DNA from: Lachnospiraceae bacterium | GTDB taxonomy: Bacteria > Bacillota > Clostridia > Lachnospirales > Lachnospiraceae | Assembly (NCBI GenBank): GCA_017461775.1 | Contig: JAFTXD010000028.1 | Span: 1-43,230, forward strand | Direction: 5' to 3' | Length of the DNA stretch: 43,230 bases | Shown: positions 1-7,223 of the stretch, in pieces | How the letters are laid out: every line of letters begins with the position of its first letter | Numbering within the stretch: the stretch's first letter is position 1 | Position numbers and translations under genes: made by a program | Notes under the pieces: model-generated | Told to the model about the DNA's origin: nothing | The model's input: only the letters and a program-made list of their open reading frames with translations | The model's database searches: none

Positions 1-751
1 ACGTCATATCCAGAAATAGTGTACTTTTTACCACTTCCTCCATGGTAGCGGTTCCTCCACCGCTCTTCATATCTTTCCCATATTTGTCCACAAACTCCAG
101 TAATCGGTAAAACTCCTCCTTACCAAAATCCACCTTACCGGTTTCTGCATCCATAAAATTTGCCTGCATTCCCCACACACATGTCCAAAGCAGACTTTCC
201 TTATAAGTGTTTATAAAAATGTTCTTTTTCCCGGCATGCTCCTCTATGGCGTTAAAAAAGGCCGACAGCTTCCAATTTTCTACATCTCCCACATCCCTTG
301 TATCAGCAAACAAAACTCCTACCTGAAAGTGGGGAATCAACATATAGGCCTTCCCATCCACCAGATATGGCTCATATATCTGCTTAAGAAAATCCTCCCC
401 CTGCGCCTCCAGATAAGGAGTTAAATCCTCTAACACGCCCAATCTGGCATACTTTTCATAGTCATCCAACCAGTAAAGGTCGATGATATCCGGCCCTTCT
501 CCGCTGACAATGTCCCCATGCAGCCTTGCCTGCATGCTCTCCATATCTGCAGCCTCATAGATTTTCACCACCAGATTATATTCGGTGTTTTTTTCATTAA
601 ATTCTCGGATTTTCTCTTTTACCGATTCGTCCAAATAGAAGGTTCCGTACACAAGCTCTACCTTTCCATCCTCTTCCTTTTCCCTGGTACAACCGGATAG
701 GAACATCATGCAGCAGGCAACCAGACATAACTTTACAAAATACTTTCTCAT
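1..751 (-). CDS. Extracellular solute-binding lipoprotein (sugar ABC importer), 3' end outside window
   Basis: Open from an ATG at 751 to the left edge without a stop (250 codons visible), so the C-terminus is missing. The N-terminus has a basic start, a hydrophobic stretch and the lipobox LSGC near residue 21, as in a lipoprotein exported by Sec and held on the outer face of the membrane. The mature part reads like family 1 solute-binding proteins: FYLDESVKEKIREFNEKN, then GEGPDIIDLYWLDDYEKYA, the usual segment where the protein reports on an uncertain ligand. The substrate cannot be read from the sequence. A GGAGG ribosome site precedes the ATG. A perfect 18-bp inverted repeat lies 21-65 bp upstream and probably controls it. 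Its permeases are presumably further left. The family call is fairly sure, the ligand unknown. Confidence 0.8.
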   Translation of the reverse strand, partial: MRKYFVKLCLVACCMMFLSGCTREKEEDGKVELVYGTFYLDESVKEKIREFNEKNTEYNLVVKIYEAADMESMQARLHGDIVSGEGPDIIDLYWLDDYEKYARLGVLEDLTPYLEAQGEDFLKQIYEPYLVDGKAYMLIPHFQVGVLFADTRDVGDVENWKLSAFFNAIEEHAGKKNIFINTYKESLLWTCVWGMQANFMDAETGKVDFGKEEFYRLLEFVDKYGKDMKSGGGTATMEEVVKSTLFLDMT

Positions 752-771
752 AAAGAATCCTCCAAAGCAAA

Positions 772-816
772 AGGTTTAATGCGTTAAACTTGTTTTGAGT
801 TTAACGCATTAAACCT
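772..816. promoter_or_regulatory. Perfect 18-bp inverted repeat made of two operator-like arms
   Basis: Arms at 772-789 and 799-816 are exact reverse complements with a 9-base spacer. Each arm contains a near-palindrome of its own, TTTAATGCGTTAAA and TTTAACGCATTAAA, the form expected for LacI-type operators. It lies just upstream of the solute-binding protein gene and just downstream of the 30-residue gene on the same strand. On that strand it is followed by only a short T run, so it could act as a weak terminator, but the arm symmetry favours a pair of repressor sites. Confidence 0.5.
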
Positions 817-831
817 CTATTTGTCAATTCC

Positions 832-924
832 TTATTCCAATATTCTCTTCGTAAAGGTATTCACACATCCATACACAATCTCCGCCAGTACCAGAAGCAG
901 AATAATTAACATTACTAAATTCAT
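832..924 (-). CDS. Small membrane peptide, 30 aa, translationally coupled
   Basis: The ATG at 924 overlaps the TGA stop of the preceding gene in an ATGA arrangement, and the frame runs 30 codons to a TAA. The peptide begins MNLVMLIILLLVLAEIVYG, one hydrophobic helix followed by a short polar tail ending KRILE. A GGAG sits directly at the start, too close for normal initiation, which fits re-initiation by the ribosome finishing the upstream gene. I do not recognise a family. The evidence is the overlap, the clean membrane helix and the intact frame. It could be a chance frame, though the exact coupling argues against that. Confidence 0.45.
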   Translation of the reverse strand: MNLVMLIILLLVLAEIVYGCVNTFTKRILE

Positions 925-1337
925 CTCCGACACAAAGAATCAACTAATAAATACACAATCCCCAGCTGCAGCACATATTCCACTCCCATCAAAATCCGGT
1001 AGGCTGTCAGCCGTTTTCCTTCTGCTTTGAATATGAGTCTGGCAATCAGGGCAATCACGAACAATAGTAGCGCATAGCCACCCACCATCAGAATAATCAC
1101 AAAAATGATAACACTGGCAAAGGCCCCGAAACCGTAGCCCACGCTCTCTGCAATGACTCCATAGCCCTCCACATCATCCACTTCCCCATCTTCCAAGGTC
1201 GTACTGATTTCATTCTTCAGGGAATCCATGTCGCTATCCAAATCTATCAGCGCTAAACCAAAAATGAGCGGTATCAGCAGCATGGCTGCTACCAGCAGGA
1301 TTACTAATGTGAAATTATTGTTGACTTTCTTTTTCAT
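921..1337 (-). CDS. Integral membrane protein of unknown function, 138 aa
   Basis: The start was placed at the ATG at 1337 because AAGGAG lies six bases before it; a longer frame to 1376 lacks a ribosome site. The protein has an N-terminal membrane helix (about residues 8-30), an acidic outside loop rich in Asp and Glu (about 32-60), then two or three further helices, with KAEGKRL as a cytosolic loop and a C-terminal helix. No catalytic motif is visible and I do not recognise the family. Its stop overlaps the start of a 30-residue membrane peptide, so the two are probably made together. It is divergent from the XRE regulator gene at 1522, with which it shares an intergenic region. Confidence 0.7.
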   Translation of the reverse strand: MKKKVNNNFTLVILLVAAMLLIPLIFGLALIDLDSDMDSLKNEISTTLEDGEVDDVEGYGVIAESVGYGFGAFASVIIFVIILMVGGYALLLFVIALIARLIFKAEGKRLTAYRILMGVEYVLQLGIVYLLVDSLCRR

Positions 1338-1434
1338 TAAAATCTCCTTAGCCATTTCTCCCCTAAATAATACCATAATTTTTCTTCTCTGTGAATTTGT
1401 GGGATTTGTTTTGTCACTAATTCTTTTTCGAAAA

Positions 1435-1500
1435 TATGGAAAGTTTGCTTGACATTTCTTCTTCGTGCATATACTATGAATGTAAAGCTAGCTTTCCATA
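1435..1500 (+). promoter_or_regulatory. Sigma-A promoter with probable autorepressor operators
   Basis: A -35 box TTGACA (1449-1454) is followed after 17 bp by TACTAT (1472-1477), reading toward the XRE gene. The 12-bp palindrome AAAGCTAGCTTT (1484-1495) lies at or just after the expected start point. A second relation, TATGGAAAG (1435-1443) against CTTTCCATA (1492-1500), brackets the promoter. Both fit binding by the small XRE repressor encoded downstream; that link is inferred. Confidence 0.65.
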
Positions 1501-1521
1501 AATCTTGAAAGGAGTATTAAA

Positions 1522-1737
1522 TTGAAAAACCGGTTAGAAGAAATCCGTAAGATCCACGGGATTAAGCAGGAGGAATTGGCAAAGGTACTGGAGGTTTCCA
1601 GGCAGACTATCGGCTCTCTGGAAAACGGGCGATACAATCCGTCGATTACATTAGCATTTAAAATCGCACGCTATTTCCATATGAGCATTGAAGAAATATT
1701 TATTTATGAGGAGGAGAATGAAAATGGCGAAAAATAA
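1522..1737 (+). CDS. Small XRE-family transcriptional repressor, 71 aa
   Basis: A compact Cro/C1-type helix-turn-helix protein with little else: MKNRLEEIRKIHGIKQEELA, then VLEVSRQTIGSLENGRYNPS as the turn and recognition helix, and a short acidic tail. It begins at a TTG codon with AAAGGAG about nine bases upstream; no ATG is available in a suitable place. The closest known relatives are the YdaS/YgzD-size regulators that precede a membrane protein gene in Firmicutes. The next gene starts 14 bases inside this one, so the pair is co-translated. It probably represses its own promoter through the palindromes at 1435-1500. Confidence 0.9.
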   Translation: MKNRLEEIRKIHGIKQEELAKVLEVSRQTIGSLENGRYNPSITLAFKIARYFHMSIEEIFIYEEENENGEK

Positions 1738-2140
1738 ATCTGTTTACATTGTGACTTTAATCATTGGCATTATGCTACTTATTTGCAGCTTTTTTGTGCG
1801 TGGCGAAGAGCTGAAAACTGTTTCCGGTGTGATGATTGGTGTGGGCTCCGCCATTCTGGGCACCAGTATTGCCAAGCTTTGGATGAAGAATTTCGAGGAA
1901 AAGAACCCAGATATCATGAAGGACAATGAAATCGAATTTAAGGACGAGCGCAATACCCTCATCCGCTATCGTGCTAAGGCACAGGCCGGGGATATCATCC
2001 AGTGGTTTATCATCGGAATTGCCTATCTGCTGATTATTATTGATGCCCCTTTGTGGGTGATTTTAGTAACCGTGGGTATCTTCCTTCTGTACAATATCCT
2101 TGGGGTATACTTTATGAGCAGGTATCAGAAAGAAATGTAG
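1724..2140 (+). CDS. Membrane protein paired with XRE regulator (DUF2178-like), 138 aa
   Basis: I chose the ATG at 1724, seven bases after GAGGAGGAG; an ATG at 1718 is too close to it. The chain has two N-terminal helices (about residues 6-26 and 33-55), a soluble loop with the motif FKDERNTLIRYRAKAQAGDI (about 80-97), and two C-terminal helices. The DERN loop between helix pairs resembles the DUF2178 group, often encoded behind an XRE regulator; the family call is from memory of that pattern. Function is unknown. It overlaps the regulator gene by 14 bases. Confidence 0.75.
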   Translation: MAKNKSVYIVTLIIGIMLLICSFFVRGEELKTVSGVMIGVGSAILGTSIAKLWMKNFEEKNPDIMKDNEIEFKDERNTLIRYRAKAQAGDIIQWFIIGIAYLLIIIDAPLWVILVTVGIFLLYNILGVYFMSRYQKEM

Positions 2141-2148
2141 TATGGAAG

Positions 2149-2178
2149 TTGTCGCTTTTCCCGTTGAAGTGCTATAAT
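2149..2178 (+). promoter_or_regulatory. Candidate promoter for the 106-aa membrane protein
   Basis: TTGTCG (2149-2154) and a perfect TATAAT (2173-2178) are separated by 18 bp, 36 bases before the next start codon. Confidence 0.5.
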
Positions 2179-2213
2179 AAGCTTAGAATATTTACAGAAG
2201 AGGGGGAGTTTTT

Positions 2214-2534
2214 ATGATTGTAGCATTTGTGATAGTAACGATATGTATGACTTTCTTTGTAGGTATCGGTGTGTGGGCCTGGAAATCCCAAAAGCCTGTG
2301 GGCTTCTTTACCGGCGTGAAGCCTCCCAAGGTGAAGGATGTGACCGCCTACAACCATGCGGTAGCTAAAATCTGGATTATCTTTGCGATACTCTTTGAAA
2401 TCATCATTGGTGTCCCGCTTCTTTTTTTGGAGCAGAACTCCGCCGGATTCGTCTTCCCCACTCTTCTGTGCATGCCCCTTGTTATTGGGATGGCAGTGGC
2501 GTATATCATGGTGGAAGCGAAGTACAGAGCGTAA
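2214..2534 (+). CDS. Small membrane protein, SdpI-like half, 106 aa
   Basis: Three hydrophobic helices: residues 2-22, about 48-70 and 78-98. Between the first and second lies GFFTGVKPPKVKDVTAYNHA, which resembles the conserved loop of SdpI-type proteins (G-x-R-x-P before a D/W region and a second helix pair), but the rest of SdpI is absent. I treat it as an unassigned membrane protein. It is preceded by AGAGGGGGAG and has its own promoter. It is followed by a strong bidirectional terminator inside a hairpin cluster. Confidence 0.7.
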   Translation: MIVAFVIVTICMTFFVGIGVWAWKSQKPVGFFTGVKPPKVKDVTAYNHAVAKIWIIFAILFEIIIGVPLLFLEQNSAGFVFPTLLCMPLVIGMAVAYIMVEAKYRA

Positions 2535-2543
2535 AATTGACGA

Positions 2544-2703
2544 TAAGCCGTGCGCATCTCGATTTGGCTGCTTCGCAGCTGACAAATGCTTCGCATTTGC
2601 AAATCTCGATGTGTGTCAAGGCGCCCTATGTAAAAATAGACAGGTGTTCTTATGAAAGCAAGCTTTCAACGAACCTCTGTCTATTTTTTACGCACGGCTT
2701 ATT
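2544..2703. repeat. Nested hairpin cluster with 12-bp end repeats
   Basis: The ends ATAAGCCGTGCG (2544-2555) and CGCACGGCTTAT (2692-2703) are exact inverted copies. Between them are the small perfect hairpins GCTGC-TTC-GCAGC and CAAATGC-TTC-GCATTTG, then the terminator stem and GAAAGC-AA-GCTTTC at its tip. The octamer ATCTCGAT occurs twice. No coding frame is plausible. It could be a short palindromic element or a complex terminator. Confidence 0.6.
2633..2690. terminator. Bidirectional intrinsic terminator
   Basis: AAAAATAGACAG (2633-2644) pairs with CTGTCTATTTTT (2678-2689), giving a T run after the stem on both strands. It serves the 106-aa membrane protein on plus and the ABC exporter operon on minus. 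Confidence 0.85.
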
Positions 2704-2706
2704 TGG

Positions 2707-4530
2707 TTAAGCATAGTATACAGCCTGGGCATTCCAAAGTTCCTTATAGAGCCCATCCTGTTTCTCTAATTCCTCGTGGGTTCCACGCTGTACCACCCGG
2801 CCCTTGTCGAAGACCAGGATGTCCTCGCAGAAGCGGCAGGATGCCAGTCGGTGTGAAATATAAATAGCGGTTTTCTTACCCACCATCTTATCAAAGCCTT
2901 CAAATACCTCGCACTCAGCCTCGGGGTCCAGTGCTGCGGTCGGCTCATCCATGATGACGAAGGGCGCATCCTTGTAGATGGCTCTGGCGATGGCCATTTT
3001 TTGCTTTTCTCCGCCGGAGAAATTCACGCCGTTTTCATCAAAGCCCTTGCCCACGTAAGTCTTAAGTCCCTCTGGGAGCTCCTTCATACGCTCCCCCAGT
3101 CCCGCACGGTTCAGGGCATCCATGGCTTTCTTCTCGTCCACATCCGTAGAGCATGCCAGGTTTTCTCCCACCGGGAAATCAAACATGCAAAAATCCTGAA
3201 ATACTACCGCAAACAAATAACAGTATTCCTGATAATCGTACTTGCGGATATCGATACCATTCACCTTGATGCAGCCCTCTGTCACGTCGTACAAACGACA
3301 GAGCAGCTTGATAAAGGTGGTCTTGCCCGAGCCGTTCTTGCCCACGATGGCCATTTTCTCTCCAATCACAAAGGAGAGGTTCAAATTCTTGATGACATAG
3401 GTATCTGAGCCGGGGTACTTAAAGGATACATTCTCAAATTCCACGGAAAACTTATTGTCCCTGCGCTTCTCCATAGGGATGGTTCCCTCATGCTTGCGCT
3501 GGGAAAGATCCATAAACTGGATGTAATTCTCCGCATTGTTGGCCGCATACTTCAGCCAGCCCAGTCTCTGCACAAAGAGGCGTACTGCCTCGGACACTTT
3601 AGAAATGCTGGCTGCATAGGTCACCACATTACCAATGGTAATCATGCCCGCATAACAACGAAGGCCGGAAAAGGTGTACACTACAATGGAAAGCAGCGCT
3701 ACCACAATCTGAGCAATCACACCGTTTTTCACCATACAGGAGGTACACTTTTTGCCTACCTCTTTTTCCGCGTGAATGACCTGCTCCATCTCCTCAAAAA
3801 GAAGCTCTCTCTGGTCATATATACGAATGTCCTTCTGCTGATCCGTTACGCCCAGAAGGTCCAGATAAAACCTTCTACGATTACTGAACGGAGCCGCTGC
3901 TCTTTGGATCTCCAGATGCTTGGCATTGTAATAGGTAAGCACCTTGTAGTTCGCCCAAATCAGCACACCCACAATAATTACAAACAATACTGATGCCACA
4001 GGGGATGTGATGAATCCACTTCCTACCTCACCTCTTTTGAAGAACATAGGTAGCACTATCACGAATGCACAGATACATGAGGTCACACTCAGCAATAATT
4101 GTTCCAAATGGGACAACGCTGCACCAATAACACCGAACCTGGAATTATTCAGACTTAGCTTCTGTCTGCCATCATGCACCTTGGCATCCTCCAGATATTC
4201 ATAATCCATCGCCATACTCTTCTTATTGATGGGACCATTTTGTATCTCAAACATATACTCCATGCTCTGGTTATAAATCTTTACTGCAATGCCGTCAATC
4301 ACCGACAAAATCCCATATACCGAAACTGCAATCAACGAGTATTTTGCGATTATTTCAAAATCTGCACCATTATACACCGCATCAATCAACTTACCGGTAA
4401 GAACCACAGAGATAAAGGGGCGGGCACCCGGAATAATTCCATGTAATATCATAGAAATTATCACACTACTTCTGCCTTTAGAATAGTCACACAAAAGTCT
4501 CCAAATTGCCTTCCATTCCTTCTTATTCAT
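2707..4530 (-). CDS. ABC exporter half (permease-ATPase), second subunit, 607 aa
   Basis: The start at 4530 follows AAGGGGGG at proper distance. A six-helix type 1 exporter domain fills roughly residues 1-330. The ATPase follows with Walker A GKNGSGKTT (about 397), signature NFSGGEKQK (about 503), Walker B FVIMDEPTAALD (about 525) and the switch histidine in ISHR (about 560). All motor residues look intact. The start overlaps the stop of the partner gene by eight bases, so the two subunits are co-translated and probably form a heterodimer. Such pairs export drugs, peptides or lipids; the substrate is not readable. An XRE regulator gene follows the promoter region upstream. Confidence 0.9.
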   Translation of the reverse strand: MNKKEWKAIWRLLCDYSKGRSSVIISMILHGIIPGARPFISVVLTGKLIDAVYNGADFEIIAKYSLIAVSVYGILSVIDGIAVKIYNQSMEYMFEIQNGPINKKSMAMDYEYLEDAKVHDGRQKLSLNNSRFGVIGAALSHLEQLLLSVTSCICAFVIVLPMFFKRGEVGSGFITSPVASVLFVIIVGVLIWANYKVLTYYNAKHLEIQRAAAPFSNRRRFYLDLLGVTDQQKDIRIYDQRELLFEEMEQVIHAEKEVGKKCTSCMVKNGVIAQIVVALLSIVVYTFSGLRCYAGMITIGNVVTYAASISKVSEAVRLFVQRLGWLKYAANNAENYIQFMDLSQRKHEGTIPMEKRRDNKFSVEFENVSFKYPGSDTYVIKNLNLSFVIGEKMAIVGKNGSGKTTFIKLLCRLYDVTEGCIKVNGIDIRKYDYQEYCYLFAVVFQDFCMFDFPVGENLACSTDVDEKKAMDALNRAGLGERMKELPEGLKTYVGKGFDENGVNFSGGEKQKMAIARAIYKDAPFVIMDEPTAALDPEAECEVFEGFDKMVGKKTAIYISHRLASCRFCEDILVFDKGRVVQRGTHEELEKQDGLYKELWNAQAVYYA

Positions 4531-6427
4531 GGAAAATCCCCCCTTTCTCACCTTCTACATGCTCATCGCCCATGGCTGCACTTCTCTTCTTACGCTCTTC
4601 CTCGTCCTTATAATACTGACTCTGCATATCATACAGGGTCGCGTATCTGCCCCCTGCTGCCAGAAGCCCCTCATGAGTACCCACCTCGATGATGCGACCA
4701 TGCTCTAACAAAATGATTCTGTCACAGAACCGGGTACTGGAAAGTCTGTGGGATATGTAAATGGAGGTGCGGTTTTCCATAGCCGCTCCCAGATTCATAT
4801 ACAATTCATTCTCCGCAATGGGGTCCAGTGCCGCCGTGGGCTCGTCCAGAATTACCAATGGAGCACGCTTATATAAAGCTCTTGCAAATAGGAGCTTCTG
4901 CTTCTCACCACCGGAAAAATCCACCGCCGTTTCCTCGATTTTCTTCACCAATTTGGTTGCGCCCTTCTGTGGAAGCGCATTATATTTCTCCCAGAAGCCG
5001 TACAGCTTCAGCGCCCGCTCTAAGCGTGCCTTATCCCATTCCTTTTCTCCGGTAATGTTCTCGTCCACAGACAGCGGGAGCAGGGTGCTGTCTTGGAAAA
5101 GCACGGAAATCAGGGACATGTATTCATCCCTTGTGTATTCTTCCATCTTTTTATCGTTTAAGAGGATTTCTCCCTGCTCCGGCATATATAATCCGCAAAT
5201 CAGCTTCACCAGGGTGGTCTTTCCGGCACCGTTTAAGCCGATGAGAGCCAGCTTTTCTCCCGGTGTAATGGTTAGACTTAAGTCCTTTATCGTGGGCTCT
5301 TCATTGCCCTGGTAGGTGAAGGTCACGTTTTTCAGCTCCAGCTTTATAGGTTTCTGCTTGTAAGCCTCTATGGCAGCTTCTCCCACGCCGCCATCCTCTC
5401 GCCATACGCTTTCTGTCTCTTCAAATTCCCTGAAATAGCTGATGGAGGTATTGATGGCATTGATAAACATTACATTTCGCAGTACGTGCTCCACGCTCTG
5501 GGAAAAGCTGGAGAAAATGCCGATGTAAAATACAAATTCTGCCGCAGAAATACTGCCCTGGGACAGATAGTAGCCCAGTAGAAGGAATGCCAGCAAATCC
5601 CTGCCAAATTCCAGTACCGCACCGGACAAATTGCGGAAGCAGTACCAGTTATGTATCTTTCCGTAGAGTGCTCCAATCTGCTCCAGATTGTCGTCGTATT
5701 TCTTTAGAATATAGTCCAGCATTTTGTAGATACGAATGTCCTTACCCGCTGCGGAATCCATACAACGTTCCGAGATGTAAGCCTCACCCTTGGAATACTT
5801 ACTGATTTTGCCGAAGTACTTACCGTGCATCTTACGGGCCACGCCCAGCAGATACAGATTGATAGCTATACTAAAAAATGCCGCCAGCAATATGACAAAG
5901 CTCTTGCTACCAAGGATGATGCCGTACATCACCGCTGTGATAAGGCCCGTAAGCAGGGCAGTCACCGCACCGCAGGCACGGTAAATATCATTTCCCATAC
6001 GTGCACTGCCCCAGGCATTGTCCTTGATATCCTTGTAGTTCGCATCCTCTAAACGCTCATAATCGATATCCACCACCTTGTGTGTGAACTTACGCACGAA
6101 ATGTAGCAGAAAATAATTGGTTTGCTCATAATAATAGCTGTTAATCGCACTGGCCAGCATATTCAGCACCAGCATACCCAGGGCTATGGCAAAGAGCGGC
6201 CCCAGAACCTGCAGCACCGTGCCCCGCTTCTCCAGTCCACTCACCAGTGAGGCCGGCAATAAGTCCCCCAGAAAACGCGCCAAGGTCTGCGGCACAATCT
6301 CCAAAAATGCACAGAAAAACATCCACTTGTTCCAGCTCTTCATCTGCTTGAAAAAATAAATCACATTGCTGGCATAGCCGTACTTCCGCTTCTGCTTGTC
6401 AGCGGTGATATGATACATGTTGTTCAT
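4523..6427 (-). CDS. ABC exporter half (permease-ATPase), first subunit, 634 aa
   Basis: The ATG at 6427 has AAGGGGGACTAT before it. After a basic, cytosolic N-terminus come six membrane helices (about residues 35-330) and an ATPase with Walker A GLNGAGKTT (about 399), signature DFSGGEKQK (about 504), Walker B LVILDEPTAALD (about 526) and ISHR. A charged C-terminal tail (DEEERKKRSAA) follows. Unlike many heterodimeric exporters, neither subunit shows an obviously degenerate catalytic site. It heads a two-gene operon. A dyad beside a TATATA element at 6476-6511 may set its regulation. Substrate unknown. Confidence 0.9.
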   Translation of the reverse strand: MNNMYHITADKQKRKYGYASNVIYFFKQMKSWNKWMFFCAFLEIVPQTLARFLGDLLPASLVSGLEKRGTVLQVLGPLFAIALGMLVLNMLASAINSYYYEQTNYFLLHFVRKFTHKVVDIDYERLEDANYKDIKDNAWGSARMGNDIYRACGAVTALLTGLITAVMYGIILGSKSFVILLAAFFSIAINLYLLGVARKMHGKYFGKISKYSKGEAYISERCMDSAAGKDIRIYKMLDYILKKYDDNLEQIGALYGKIHNWYCFRNLSGAVLEFGRDLLAFLLLGYYLSQGSISAAEFVFYIGIFSSFSQSVEHVLRNVMFINAINTSISYFREFEETESVWREDGGVGEAAIEAYKQKPIKLELKNVTFTYQGNEEPTIKDLSLTITPGEKLALIGLNGAGKTTLVKLICGLYMPEQGEILLNDKKMEEYTRDEYMSLISVLFQDSTLLPLSVDENITGEKEWDKARLERALKLYGFWEKYNALPQKGATKLVKKIEETAVDFSGGEKQKLLFARALYKRAPLVILDEPTAALDPIAENELYMNLGAAMENRTSIYISHRLSSTRFCDRIILLEHGRIIEVGTHEGLLAAGGRYATLYDMQSQYYKDEEERKKRSAAMGDEHVEGEKGGIFHE

Positions 6428-6475
6428 ATAGTCCCCCTTGCATTTACATTCTTAATAAGTTGTTTTTCCTGCTTT

Positions 6476-6511
6476 CTGACACTCCTGTCAGGGTATATAT
6501 AAAATAACTCC
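6476..6511 (-). promoter_or_regulatory. Dyad and TATATA element before the exporter operon, shared with 8983-9020
   Basis: CTGACA (6476-6481) and TGTCAG (6486-6491) form a dyad next to a TATATA stretch and an AACTCC. The same arrangement, with nearly the same bases, occurs before the GNAT gene. On the minus strand the TATATA could be the -10 box with the dyad at the start point, as for a repressor site. On the plus strand it resembles a MerR-type promoter, but no plus-strand gene follows. Confidence 0.5.
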
Positions 6512-6534
6512 TTTCAGTATACTACATTTCCCCA

Positions 6535-6581
6535 TAAAAAAACAATTCGTGCACCAGTTGTCACTCCTGGTGCACGAATTG
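6535..6581 (-). terminator. Intrinsic terminator of the XRE regulator gene
   Basis: Stem CAATTCGTGCACCAG (6543-6557) with CTGGTGCACGAATTG (6567-6581), nine-base loop, then a T run on the minus strand. Its core stem recurs at 10799-10833. Confidence 0.85.
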
Positions 6582-6604
6582 CGATTATATCCTGTTCCGC
6601 CTTC

Positions 6605-7111
6605 TTACTCCTTACCCAGCAATCTTCTTTTGAATGTAAAAACCTTATTCAAATTTCCGGTAGCATAAAGGATTCCCATAATCATGGCGACTATTGCCGC
6701 GCCTATGGTACCTCCCTTCACAAATCCTACCCAAAAGGTTTCCCCCAGCTGGGCAAATTCCATCGCTGTGTTCACTATCAGTGCAACGATTCCCACCACA
6801 AAATAGATAAGCACCATCCTTGTACCTCTCTTTTTCTCCTCGTTGCTGTACTCTGCAACCTTTAATACGGTTTCCTTTAATTCCTTGTCCATTTTCTCAC
6901 TTTTCCTTTCTCCGTCTAAAATTTCACGGAGATCAACATTGAAAAAATCTGCCATTTCTATAAGAATGTCCAAATCCGGCAGATTGCTTCCAGTTTCCCA
7001 CCTGGACACGGTTCTCCGTGCCACCTGAAACTTTTCCGCAAGCTCTTCCTGGGTAAGTTTTTCTTCTTTTCTCAGTTCTTTAATGAAATTGCCAATTTTG
7101 ATTTGATCCAT
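6605..7111 (-). CDS. XRE-family regulator with C-terminal membrane helices, 168 aa
   Basis: Residues 5-60 form a helix-turn-helix: KLTQEELAEKFQVARRTVSR with WETGSNLPDLD. A charged linker (about 68-95) leads to two hydrophobic helices (about 98-118 and 130-152) and a basic tail. This layout is common in Firmicutes, where the membrane part is thought to sense a signal or bind a partner. AGGAGG stands before the ATG. It is encoded directly upstream of the ABC exporter operon on the same strand but separated by a strong terminator, so it may regulate that operon rather than share its transcript. Confidence 0.88.
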   Translation of the reverse strand: MDQIKIGNFIKELRKEEKLTQEELAEKFQVARRTVSRWETGSNLPDLDILIEMADFFNVDLREILDGERKSEKMDKELKETVLKVAEYSNEEKKRGTRMVLIYFVVGIVALIVNTAMEFAQLGETFWVGFVKGGTIGAAIVAMIMGILYATGNLNKVFTFKRRLLGKE

Positions 7112-7156
7112 AACTGTCGACCTCCTGATGATTGCAGATTACTCTCGATCGCAAAG

Positions 7157-7219
7157 AAAAAACAGGACACAAAGTGAGCAAATGCCCTGTTTTTCCGATT
7201 GAGACAAGGTCTGTCTCAA
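7157..7219 (-). terminator. Hairpin plus intrinsic terminator after the methyltransferase
   Basis: TTGAGACA (7199-7206) pairs with TGTCTCAA (7212-7219) right after the stop codon. A second hairpin, CAGG with CCTG (7163-7189) flanked by A and T runs, has the T run expected for termination on the minus strand. Confidence 0.7.
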
Positions 7220-7223
7220 AAGC

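Noticed and set aside
2544-2703. Insertion sequence or remnant of one
   Set aside because: The ends are inverted repeats, but there is no transposase frame and no matching target duplication (flanks TTGACG and TTGGTT differ).
3490-3993. 167-codon plus-strand frame inside the ABC exporter
   Set aside because: It is antisense to a clear exporter gene, has no ribosome site and no family-like pattern.
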